54,228 nt of DNA from Roseicyclus marinus (GTDB lineage Bacteria; Pseudomonadota; Alphaproteobacteria; Rhodobacterales; Rhodobacteraceae). The notes under the pieces are model-generated. The model was not told the DNA's origin, did not search any database, and worked only from the letters and a program-made list of their open reading frames with translations. The position numbers were made by a program, and so were the translations under genes. Where the stretch lies: NCBI RefSeq assembly GCF_030163795.1, contig NZ_JASJOF010000014.1:1-54228 (forward strand), written 5' to 3'. Shown here one piece after another: positions 1-7,295 of the stretch; the stretch's first letter is position 1, and every line of letters starts with the position of its first letter.

Positions 1-2
1 GC

Positions 3-239
3 CGCCCCGGCGCGCTGGCCGGCGCGCTTGGCCGATGGATCGCCGCGCTGGGCGGCTGGCCCGCCGTCTCGGGCGTGACGCTGGCGGGCGTTGCCGGTCT
101 TGCCCTCGGCTTTGCCCTGCCCGATGTCGTCGACACATGGTCCGGCGGCCAGATCTGGTCCCTGTCGGGCGGCGCCGGGACCATGCCCGAGATGGGCGCG
201 CTCTGGGATGGCACATGGGAGGAGGGTGGCGATGTCTGA
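3..239 (+). CDS. C-terminal end of a membrane protein (partial, 5' end outside window)
   Basis: The reading frame is open from the window edge to a TGA at 237-239, giving about 78 residues. They include an Ala/Gly/Leu-rich hydrophobic stretch that looks like one membrane helix, followed by a short Gly/Trp-rich tail. The stop overlaps the ATG of the next gene at 232, so the two are probably translationally coupled. Genes directly upstream of Spy/CpxP-like sensors in alphaproteobacteria are often anti-sigma-type membrane proteins, so that is a reasonable guess. The visible part carries no diagnostic motif. Confidence 0.6.
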   Translation, partial: RPGALAGALGRWIAALGGWPAVSGVTLAGVAGLALGFALPDVVDTWSGGQIWSLSGGAGTMPEMGALWDGTWEEGGDV

Positions 240-735
240 TCCAAACACGCAACAGACCGGACCCCGGCGCAGCGGTCGCGGCCTCAAGATCGCGCTTGGC
301 CTGTCGCTCGGTCTCAACCTGCTGATCGTGGGGCTGGTCGTGGGCGCGCTCCTCTCCATCGGGCCGGGGCGGGGTCCGGACGGGGATCCGCGCCTGCGCA
401 GCCTCGGCCTAGGGCCTTTCGCCATCGCCCTCCCGCGCGAGGATCGGCAGGCGGTGACTGACCGGATCGACCGCGACGCACTCCGCGCCGACCGCCGCGA
501 GATGGGGCAGGCGCTGGCCGATCTGCGCGCGGCGCTCCTGTCCCAACCTTTCGACCGCGCCGCGGCCGAGGCGGCGCTGTCCCGATCCCGCGATGCCGCC
601 CATGCCGCGCAGGGGCAGGGGCATCGCGCCCTTCTCGATCACATCGAAACCCTTACTCCGTCCCAACGCGCCGAGCTGGTGGAGCGTCTGGGCCGTGCCC
701 TGCGCCGGATGGGCGGCCCCGAGGGCCGCCGCTGA
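232..735 (+). CDS. Periplasmic heavy-metal sensor-like protein (Spy/CpxP-type, membrane-anchored)
   Basis: A 167-residue protein. I chose the ATG at 232 because a GGAGGGTGG ribosome-binding site lies just upstream and the start overlaps the previous stop; an in-frame ATG further upstream is only open frame inside the preceding gene. Residues about 18-43 form one hydrophobic helix, likely a signal anchor. The rest is a charged helical domain with many Arg, Ala and Leu residues and a segment of the LTPSQRAEL kind that recalls the LTxxQ repeat of Spy/CpxP proteins. Such proteins act in the periplasm as envelope-stress or metal-sensing chaperones, usually beside ECF sigma/anti-sigma genes. The family call is moderate; the function is inferred. 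Confidence 0.72.
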   Translation: MSDPNTQQTGPRRSGRGLKIALGLSLGLNLLIVGLVVGALLSIGPGRGPDGDPRLRSLGLGPFAIALPREDRQAVTDRIDRDALRADRREMGQALADLRAALLSQPFDRAAAEAALSRSRDAAHAAQGQGHRALLDHIETLTPSQRAELVERLGRALRRMGGPEGRR

Positions 736-741
736 TCCGCG

Positions 742-2124
742 TCAGGCCGCCGAAACATTGGACAGCGTGACCTGATCGCGGCCATGCGCCTTGGCCCCGT
801 AAAGCGCGGCATCGGCCCGATCCAGCAGGCTTTGCGTCGTCTCGCCGCTGCCCGGCCGCGACAGCGCGATCCCCACGCTCAGCGTGATCGCCAGCGCCCG
901 GTCCACGGCATCGAGGCAAAAGGCCTGCCCCGCGACCGCCTTGCGAAGGCCTTCGGCGATGCTCAGCGCATGGGCCGCGTCGCAATCGGGCAGGGCGACG
1001 AGGAATTCCTCCCCCCCGATCCGCGCCAGCAAGTCACCCGACCGCAACGCCGACCGCAGCCGGCGCGCGACGCCGTGCAGCACGCTGTCGCCCACGGCAT
1101 GGCCATGGACATCGTTGACCTGCTTGAAATGGTCGATGTCGAGCAGCATCACCGCCACCGCCGTTCCGTCGCGGGCCAGCATCCGCTCCAGCTCGAACAG
1201 ACCCTTGCGGCGGTTGTGCAGCCCCGTCAGGCTGTCGGTCACCGCCATCTCCAGCTCCAGCCGCAGCGAGGCGCGCAGCCGGTCGGCCTGCCGCTTGCGG
1301 CCCAGTTGCGCACGGATGCGGATCGCCAGTTCCGCCGCGTCGAACGGATCGTAGAGGATGTCATGCGCCCCAAGGTCCAGCGCGATCGCCGCGCGTTCCG
1401 CGTCGCCATCGGGCAGGATCATCACGGTTGCCGCATGACGCGTGGCGGGGCGCGACCGCAGGTCGGACAACAGGCGCAGCCCCTCGTTGCGGTGCGACAG
1501 GTCGGCGGCGATGACGAAGACATCGGGCACGTCGGTGTCGTCTGCCCCGAAACTGCCCAGCGCCGCGTCGCGCGGCAGGATCGACACCTCGCCGCCCAAC
1601 CGGTCGTCCAGCGCCGTCTTCCACAGGACCGCGCCCTTGGGCCCCGAGGCGATCAGCGCGATGCGCCCGGGCGTCTCGCGCGCTGCGAAACCTGCGGCAG
1701 CCTCGGCGAAACCGGGCGTGGTCTGGCCCCGCAGCTTCAATTCGCGCGCCGTGTCCCGCGCGCGAAGCAAGGACCGCACCCGCGCCAGAAGCGTCACCTC
1801 GTCCACCGGCTTGGTCAGGAAATCATCCGCCCCCGCCTCCAGCCCCGCCATCTTGGAGGCGTGATCGGCCAGCGCGGTGACAAGGATCACGGGAATGTCT
1901 GCGGTTTCGGGATCGGCCTTCAGGCGGCGGCAGACCTCCAGCCCCGACATCTCGGGCATTACGACATCCAGCAAGATCAGGTCGGGCGCGGCGCTCCGGG
2001 CCACGGCCAGCGCGGCAAGCCCGCAATCGGCCTGCTCCACGGCATAGCAGGCGGCGGCAAGCTTGACCTTCATGACGATGCGGTTCGTCGCGACATCGTC
2101 GACAACCAGTATTCGCCCTGTCAT
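742..2124 (-). CDS. pleD: PleD-family response regulator with GGDEF diguanylate cyclase domain
   Basis: A 460-residue protein with two receiver domains and a C-terminal GGDEF domain, the layout and length of Caulobacter PleD. The first receiver has the acidic pair Asp9/Asp10, the phospho-acceptor Asp53 (in LILLD) and Lys105. The second receiver (about 150-275) is degenerate and lacks an obvious phospho-acceptor. The cyclase domain carries GGEEF, preceded by RSGD with the five-residue spacing of the allosteric I-site, so product inhibition by c-di-GMP should be kept. It makes c-di-GMP from GTP when phosphorylated. It is divergent from a DUF3572 gene, a pairing common in alphaproteobacteria. 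Confidence 0.95.
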   Translation of the reverse strand: MTGRILVVDDVATNRIVMKVKLAAACYAVEQADCGLAALAVARSAAPDLILLDVVMPEMSGLEVCRRLKADPETADIPVILVTALADHASKMAGLEAGADDFLTKPVDEVTLLARVRSLLRARDTARELKLRGQTTPGFAEAAAGFAARETPGRIALIASGPKGAVLWKTALDDRLGGEVSILPRDAALGSFGADDTDVPDVFVIAADLSHRNEGLRLLSDLRSRPATRHAATVMILPDGDAERAAIALDLGAHDILYDPFDAAELAIRIRAQLGRKRQADRLRASLRLELEMAVTDSLTGLHNRRKGLFELERMLARDGTAVAVMLLDIDHFKQVNDVHGHAVGDSVLHGVARRLRSALRSGDLLARIGGEEFLVALPDCDAAHALSIAEGLRKAVAGQAFCLDAVDRALAITLSVGIALSRPGSGETTQSLLDRADAALYGAKAHGRDQVTLSNVSAA

Positions 2125-2204
2125 GCGCGCCTCGCAGCCGTTACTCGTATGTCAGCCGACCCCGGTCTGGTCGCGGACTCTGCACCGGTTTTGGTCCCGA
2201 ATGG

Positions 2205-2219
2205 TTAACAAAAGCTTTA
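2205..2219. promoter_or_regulatory. CtrA-like box in the pleD/DUF3572 divergent region
   Basis: TTAA, a 7-base spacer and TTTA stand at 2205-2219, one mismatch from the CtrA consensus TTAA-N7-TTAA. The element lies 22 bases upstream of the DUF3572 start and about 80 bases upstream of pleD. CtrA control of c-di-GMP and motility genes is known in this group. A single imperfect box is weak evidence. Confidence 0.3.
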
Positions 2220-2240
2220 GCTGATGGGATTGTCTTGGGG

Positions 2241-2519
2241 ATGAATGAAGACTTGGCGGAAACCCGCGCCCTCGCGGTCCTCGGCTGGATCGCCGGACAA
2301 GAAGAGATCTTCCCGGTTTTCCTTGGTGCGACCGGCGCCAGCGAGGCTGATCTGCGCCGCCGTGCGGGCGAGGCCGACTTCCTCGCGGCGGTCATGGATT
2401 TCGTGCTGATGGACGATGCCTGGGTGATCGACTGCGCCGCCGCGCTGGGCTGGCCGCCCGAGCAAATGCTGGCCATCCGCGCGGCCCTGCCGGGCGGGAA
2501 CCTGCCGCACTGGACCTGA
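2241..2519 (+). CDS. DUF3572 family protein
   Basis: A small acidic protein of 92 residues from the ATG at 2241; an in-frame TTG at 2235 would add two residues. It is recognised as DUF3572 by overall pattern: an N-terminal helix of the ALAVLGWIA type, then EADLRRRAGEADFLAAVMDF, then a C-terminal segment with Trp and Pro ending in NLPHW. No catalytic motif is visible and the function is unknown. The gene sits back-to-back with pleD, a linkage that recurs in Rhodobacteraceae and suggests a link to signalling or cell-cycle control, but that is inference. Confidence 0.85.
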   Translation: MNEDLAETRALAVLGWIAGQEEIFPVFLGATGASEADLRRRAGEADFLAAVMDFVLMDDAWVIDCAAALGWPPEQMLAIRAALPGGNLPHWT

Positions 2520-2530
2520 TCGCGGATCGT

Positions 2531-2974
2531 TCAGGGCAGCTCGTCTGCCGCGAGCTTCGCCAAAAGCACCTTGAGCGTTTCCAGCTCGGCCTGGCTCAGC
2601 TTCTTGTGGAAATGAACCGACGCGGCTCGGCAGAACGGCAGGGCGGCGGCGAATTGCGTCTGGCCCAACTCGGTCAACCGCACCTCGGTGGTGCGGCGGT
2701 CGTCGCGGCCCATCTCGCGCAGGATCAACCCGTCATTTTCAAGCTGGCGCAGCGCGCGCGACGTGGCGGTCCGGTCGATGCCCACGAAATTGGCGATGTC
2801 CGACGGGTTCTTCTTGCCCTCTTCGGAGACGGCGACCAGAACGCACCACCCCACCCGCGTCAGGCCGAAGCGGCGCAGGTCTTCCTCCACCCGCCGCTCG
2901 ACGATCCGCGCGGTGCGGGTGATCTGGTGGCCCACGCTGTCTTGCAGGCTGAACTTTTTGCCGGTGCCGTCCAT
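2531..2974 (-). CDS. MarR-family transcriptional regulator
   Basis: A 147-residue winged-helix protein. The DNA-binding region covers about residues 35-100: a helix-turn-helix of the NPSDIANFVGIDRTATSRAL kind and a wing containing GRDDRRTTEVRLTELG. N- and C-terminal helices would form the dimer interface. The length is normal for the family. It diverges from the HAD phosphatase gene at 3069, so it may regulate itself and possibly that gene. The ligand is unknown. No Cys-based redox switch is obvious. Confidence 0.9.
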   Translation of the reverse strand: MDGTGKKFSLQDSVGHQITRTARIVERRVEEDLRRFGLTRVGWCVLVAVSEEGKKNPSDIANFVGIDRTATSRALRQLENDGLILREMGRDDRRTTEVRLTELGQTQFAAALPFCRAASVHFHKKLSQAELETLKVLLAKLAADELP

Positions 2975-3068
2975 GGTGAGGTTGCGCTATAGAGCCACGC
3001 GGTCATTCTGTCACGCCATATACGCATTGGGTGAAAGATTGACACCAAAATCAACCCGGAGTTGTGTC

Positions 3069-3782
3069 TTGTCATCTCGCCTCTCCACCCCGATCCGGGG
3101 TCTTCTGTTCGACAAGGATGGCACCTTGTTCGACTTCCATCTCAGCTGGTCGAACTGGATCGCGGGGCTGATCGACACCCTGTCCGACGGGCTGGACGAC
3201 CGCCGCGTCCATATCGCGGAATGTCTCGAATATGATTTGGAAAACAGGTGCTTCTTTCCCGGCGCCCTGTCCATCGCCGGCACCGTCAAGGAACAGGCGG
3301 CCGTGCTGTCCCCGGCTTTGCCGCATTGGTCCACCGATGCAATCGAGGCCTATCTGGTGCGCGCCGCCGCCGATGTGAGGATGGTCCCGGCTGTGCCGCT
3401 TGCCCCGCTCCTTCATGAATTCCGCACCGCCGGACTGCGTGTCGGCCTCGCCACCAACGATGCCGAATCTGCGGCGCGCAGGCATCTTGAAGGCGCTGAA
3501 ATAATTGACAAATTCGATTATATCGCCGGGTATGATTCGGGCTACGGTGCCAAACCTGATCCGGGCATGTGCACGGGCTTTGCCCGTACCCATGATCTCG
3601 ACCCCGCCGCCTGCGTCATGGTCGGCGACAGCGCTCATGACCTTGTCGCCGGTCGCGCCGCCGGCATGGCAACCGTCGCGGTTCTGACCGGCATGGCCGG
3701 GCCCGAGGAACTGGCCCCGCTCGCCGATGCCGTCCTGCCCGATATCGGTTCGCTGCCCAGCTGGCTGTCCGCGCGCGGCTGA
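3069..3782 (+). CDS. HAD-superfamily hydrolase, phosphoglycolate phosphatase-like
   Basis: A 237-residue HAD phosphatase. Motif I is FDKDGTLFDF (nucleophile and acid/base Asp), motif II is LATND, a conserved Lys lies near AKPDP, and motif IV is MVGDSAHDL. A helical cap lies between motifs I and II, as in the Gph subfamily. I chose the TTG at 3069 because CGGAG ends seven bases upstream and the protein then begins just before motif I. The longer open frame to 2688 runs antisense through the MarR gene and has no family support. The likely role is dephosphorylation of a small phospho-metabolite such as 2-phosphoglycolate; the substrate is not certain. Confidence 0.88.
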   Translation: MSSRLSTPIRGLLFDKDGTLFDFHLSWSNWIAGLIDTLSDGLDDRRVHIAECLEYDLENRCFFPGALSIAGTVKEQAAVLSPALPHWSTDAIEAYLVRAAADVRMVPAVPLAPLLHEFRTAGLRVGLATNDAESAARRHLEGAEIIDKFDYIAGYDSGYGAKPDPGMCTGFARTHDLDPAACVMVGDSAHDLVAGRAAGMATVAVLTGMAGPEELAPLADAVLPDIGSLPSWLSARG

Positions 3783-3914
3783 CGCGCCGGGCGCGGCGCA
3801 GAAATGCGACCCTTACGCGTCGGTTCCGGGCAATCGGGTGCGCCGCCGATGGGCAAACCTGCCCCATGACAGGCGCGGGGCCGGACCCCGCCGCGCGCAG
3901 CGAAAGGCCGCCCG

Positions 3915-5483
3915 ATGACCGACACGCTCGACCTTGCTGCCCCGAAGCGCCGCCGCGGCGGCGGGCGCGCGGGCCATTCCGCCCGGGCGGGTGGCCATGT
4001 CATCGACCAGATGCCGTGGCGTGTGCCGGTCAACACCGACCGCCCCACCGAACCACTCCCGCCCGAGGGGGTTCAGGCGATCCACGATGGCGCGATGCGC
4101 GTCCTGTCCGAGATCGGGATCGAATTCCTGAACGAAGAGGCGCTGGGCCATCTCAAGGCCGCGGGCTGCCGGGTCGAGGGGCAGATGGTCCGCTTCGACC
4201 GCGCCTTCGTCGAGGAGATGGTGGCAAAGGCCCCGGCCTCCTTCACCATCACGCCCCGCAACCCCGACCGCGCCATCACCATGGGCGAGGGCCATATGCT
4301 CTTCGGCAATGTCTCCTCCCCGCCCAATGCCTGGGACCTGGAGCGCGGCAAGCGGCCCGGCGACATGGCGACCTACCGCGACTTCATCAAGCTGACGCAG
4401 TATTTCAACTGCATCCATTTCGCGGGCGGCTACCCGGTCGAACCGATCGACGTGCATCCCGGCATCCGCCATCTCGATTGCCTGTTCGACAAGCTGACCC
4501 TGACCGACAAGGCGGTCCATGCCTATTCGCTCGGACCCGAGCGGGTCGAGGACGTGATGGAGATGGTCCGCATCGCGGCCGGTCTCAGCCATGCGGAATT
4601 CGACGCAGCCCCCCGCATGTTCACCAACATCAATTCGGTCAGTCCGCTCAAGCACGACTGGCCGATGCTTGACGGCGCGATGCGGCTGGCGCGGCGCGGG
4701 CAACCCGTGGTCGTCACCCCCTTCACGCTGGCGGGCGCGATGGCCCCGGTCACGCTGTCGGGCGCGGTGATGCTGAGCTTGGCGGAGGCTTTGGCCGCCA
4801 TCGCGCTCTTGCAGTGGATCGCGCCCGGCTGCCCCGTGGCCATCGGCACCTTCACCTCCAACGTCGACATGAAATCGGGCGCGCCCGCTTTCGGCACGCC
4901 GGAATACATCCGCGCGACCCAGATGACGGGCCAGATGGCGCGCTTCTACGGTCTGCCGCTGCGCTCCTCTGGCGTTTGCGCCGCCAACGTTCCCGATGCG
5001 CAGGCGATGTGGGAGACGATGAATTCGCTCTGGGCCGCCGTGCAATCGGGCACCAACATGGTCTATCACGCGGCTGGCTGGCTCGAAGGCGGGCTGATCG
5101 CCTCGCCCGAGAAATTCGTGATGGATTGCGAGGTCTTGCAGCAATTCCAGCGCTATTTCGAGCCCTCGATCCTTGGCACGACCGAGGCCGATCTGGCGCT
5201 TGACGCCATCGCCGAGGTGGGACCGGGCGGCCATTTCTTCGGCTGCCAGCATACGCAGGACCGCTACCAACAGGCTTTCTACGGCCCCTTCCTGTCGGAT
5301 TGGCGCAATTACGAGGCATGGCAGGGCGCGGGCGGTCTGTGGACCGCCGAACGCGCGCACGGGCTCTACAAGAAAATCCTCGACGAATTCGAACCGCCCC
5401 CGATGGATCCGGCCATCCACGAGGAACTGGCCGCCTTCGTCGCGCGACGCAAGGCGGAAGGCGGCGCGCCAACGGATTTCTGA
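3915..5483 (+). CDS. Trimethylamine methyltransferase (MttB) family protein, non-pyrrolysine type
   Basis: A 522-residue corrinoid-dependent methyltransferase of the MttB superfamily, recognised by its TIM-barrel pattern (FGNVSSPPNAWDLERG, GTFTSNVDMKSGAP, a GTNMVYHAAGW-like segment) and full length. There is no in-frame amber codon, so it resembles the glycine-betaine-type (MtgB-like) branch rather than true TMA methyltransferase. The N terminus is basic (KRRRGGGRAG) and low in complexity. A GAAAGG site precedes the ATG. No corrinoid protein or activating ATPase gene is adjacent, so its partners must be elsewhere. The substrate (betaine, DMSP or another quaternary amine) is unknown. Confidence 0.88.
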   Translation: MTDTLDLAAPKRRRGGGRAGHSARAGGHVIDQMPWRVPVNTDRPTEPLPPEGVQAIHDGAMRVLSEIGIEFLNEEALGHLKAAGCRVEGQMVRFDRAFVEEMVAKAPASFTITPRNPDRAITMGEGHMLFGNVSSPPNAWDLERGKRPGDMATYRDFIKLTQYFNCIHFAGGYPVEPIDVHPGIRHLDCLFDKLTLTDKAVHAYSLGPERVEDVMEMVRIAAGLSHAEFDAAPRMFTNINSVSPLKHDWPMLDGAMRLARRGQPVVVTPFTLAGAMAPVTLSGAVMLSLAEALAAIALLQWIAPGCPVAIGTFTSNVDMKSGAPAFGTPEYIRATQMTGQMARFYGLPLRSSGVCAANVPDAQAMWETMNSLWAAVQSGTNMVYHAAGWLEGGLIASPEKFVMDCEVLQQFQRYFEPSILGTTEADLALDAIAEVGPGGHFFGCQHTQDRYQQAFYGPFLSDWRNYEAWQGAGGLWTAERAHGLYKKILDEFEPPPMDPAIHEELAAFVARRKAEGGAPTDF

Positions 5484-5597
5484 ACCGCGGCAAATGCCCT
5501 GAAATCGCCCTGTTTGCGAAAGGCTTCGTTTACGGATCGGCCCCTATCCGTCGCGGGCGGGCCATCGGTCGGCCTGCGGCGGCAAGGGATGGCTTTC

Positions 5598-6185
5598 ATG
5601 CACGGGATGGTGAATCGCGCGCTTCAGGGGTTCCTGACCACAACCTACGGCCCCGATGTCTGGGCCGAGGTGCGGGGGCAGGCGGGCCTGCCCTTCGCCG
5701 ATTTCGAGGCGATGCTCGACTATCCCGACGCCCTGACGCTCGCCTGTTTCGAGGCGGCCTGCCATGTGCTGCACAAACCGCCCAATGCGCTCCTCGAGGA
5801 TATCGGGACTTGGCTCGTGACCGATCCCCATCTCGAACCGCTGCGCCGCCTGATGCGGTTTTCGGGCGCGGGCTTCGTCGATTTCCTCCATTCGCTCGAG
5901 GAATTGGGGGATCGCGGGCGGCTCGCCATGCCCGATCTCGACCTGCCGCAGATCGCGCTCGACCGGCACGATGCAGCCACCTTCACGATCCGGGCGCGCT
6001 GGTCGCTGCCGGGGATCGGGCCGATCCTGATGGGATGCCTGCGCGCCATGGCCGATGATTACGGCGCGCTCGCCCTTCTCAGGCTGGAGGGGATCGAGGA
6101 TGGCGTGGAATGCCTGCGGGTACAGTTGCTCGACACCGCCTTTTCCACCGGGCGCAGCTTCGATCTCGGGCGGGTGGGGGCATGA
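5598..6185 (+). CDS. H-NOX (haem NO-binding)-like protein lacking the haem-ligand histidine
   Basis: A 195-residue protein with the H-NOX fold pattern: an MHGMVN start, YGPDVWAEV, then the SYPD-like LDYPD. The ATG at 5598 fits the canonical H-NOX start and has AAGGGATGG nine bases upstream. Where H-NOX proteins carry the proximal haem His (FLxxLDEVH), this one reads FLHSLEELG, so Gly104 replaces it. The YxSxR haem-propionate motif is also absent; that region reads TIRARWSLPG. The protein therefore probably does not bind haem in the usual way. Its stop overlaps the start of the HNOBA-GGDEF gene by 4 bases, so it is presumably a sensory partner of that cyclase. Confidence 0.82.
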   Translation: MHGMVNRALQGFLTTTYGPDVWAEVRGQAGLPFADFEAMLDYPDALTLACFEAACHVLHKPPNALLEDIGTWLVTDPHLEPLRRLMRFSGAGFVDFLHSLEELGDRGRLAMPDLDLPQIALDRHDAATFTIRARWSLPGIGPILMGCLRAMADDYGALALLRLEGIEDGVECLRVQLLDTAFSTGRSFDLGRVGA

Positions 6186-7243
6186 TCGGCCTACCCCCCA
6201 GCCTCGACCGGGTGATCGGCCTGTCGGGCGGCGCGCTCGACGTGCTGATGCCGATGCATCTGTGGGCTGATCCCGAGGGGCGGGTGGTGCAGGCGGGGCC
6301 GACGCTCACCAAGATGGCGCGGCGCGGCGATCTGACGGGGCTGTCCATCTTCCGCCTGCTCGAAATCCGCCGCCCGCTGCGCGTCGACCATGTGCCGGGC
6401 CTGATCGCGTTGGCCGGTCAACGGCTGGGGCTGGTGCTGCGCGATGCGCCCGACCTGCCGCTGCGCGGGGCACTGACCGCGCTGCCGGCCGGAACCGGGC
6501 TGATCCTCGACATCTCGCTCGGCCTGTCCTTTGCCCGGGCCGTGTCGGAATTCGGGCTCACGCTCAACGATTTCTCGCCCTGCGACCAGACCGTCGAACT
6601 GCTCTACCTGCACGAGGCCAATACCGCCACCATGGCGCTGTCGCGCCACCTGTCCCACCGGCTCGAGACCGCCCGCGCCGCGGCCGAGGCGCAGGCGCTC
6701 AGCGATCCGCTCACGGGTCTGGCCAACCGCCGCGCGATGGATGCGGCCATCGCCCGTTGCCTCGACGATCCAACGCAGGAGATCGGGCTTTTGCACCTCG
6801 ACCTCGATCTCTTCAAACAGGTCAACGACAGCCTTGGCCATGCTGCGGGCGATGCGGTTTTGGAACGGGTCGGCTCGATCTTGCGCCAGCAGCTGCGGCA
6901 CGATGATCTGGCCGCGCGCGTGGGCGGCGACGAATTCCTGATCCTCCTGCGCGATTGCACCGCCCGCGACGGGATGGAGCCTCTGGCCGCTCGCCTCATC
7001 GCCACGATCGAAGAGCCGATCCCTTTCCAAGACGGGATGTGCCGGGTCTCCGCCTCCATCGGCCTCGTGGCCAGCGTCGACTATCCCCACAGACCCGGCA
7101 TCGACCGGCTGCTGGCCGATGCCGATGCCGCGCTCTATGCCGCCAAGCGCGCCGGGCGCGGCCGCTGGTCCGCGCATATCCCGCCGCCGCGCGGGCCCGG
7201 TCGGCGCGCGGGCGACGCGGCGCGCGTGACCCCGGGGGATTGA
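6182..7243 (+). CDS. HNOBA-type sensor domain fused to GGDEF diguanylate cyclase
   Basis: A 353-residue protein. Residues 1 to about 165 match the haem-NO-binding-associated (HNOBA) PAS-like domain found next to H-NOX genes. A short coiled linker (HEANTATMALSRHL) leads to a GGDEF domain from about 195. The active motif is GGDEF, and RHDD five residues upstream forms an intact I-site. It should make c-di-GMP. ATG 6182 overlaps the H-NOX-like stop, which implies coupled translation and a protein pair. The C terminus is an Arg/Pro/Gly-rich tail. Confidence 0.88.
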   Translation: MIGLPPSLDRVIGLSGGALDVLMPMHLWADPEGRVVQAGPTLTKMARRGDLTGLSIFRLLEIRRPLRVDHVPGLIALAGQRLGLVLRDAPDLPLRGALTALPAGTGLILDISLGLSFARAVSEFGLTLNDFSPCDQTVELLYLHEANTATMALSRHLSHRLETARAAAEAQALSDPLTGLANRRAMDAAIARCLDDPTQEIGLLHLDLDLFKQVNDSLGHAAGDAVLERVGSILRQQLRHDDLAARVGGDEFLILLRDCTARDGMEPLAARLIATIEEPIPFQDGMCRVSASIGLVASVDYPHRPGIDRLLADADAALYAAKRAGRGRWSAHIPPPRGPGRRAGDAARVTPGD

Positions 7244-7295
7244 GCGGTCGCCCATCGGCGCTATCTGCCGGAGACCAAGCGCAACGCAGGCCCCC

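Noticed and set aside
784-2208. 474-codon open frame on the plus strand across pleD
   Set aside because: It is antisense to a well-supported pleD gene; the translation is rich in Arg, Gln and His with no domain, as expected from a high-GC shadow frame.
2688-3068. N-terminal extension of the HAD phosphatase
   Set aside because: It runs antisense through the MarR gene and has no family match; a TTG with a good ribosome-binding site at 3069 fits the HAD start.
3813-5420. 535-codon open frame on the minus strand across the MttB-family gene
   Set aside because: It is antisense to a gene with clear family identity, has no motif and shows the composition of a shadow frame.
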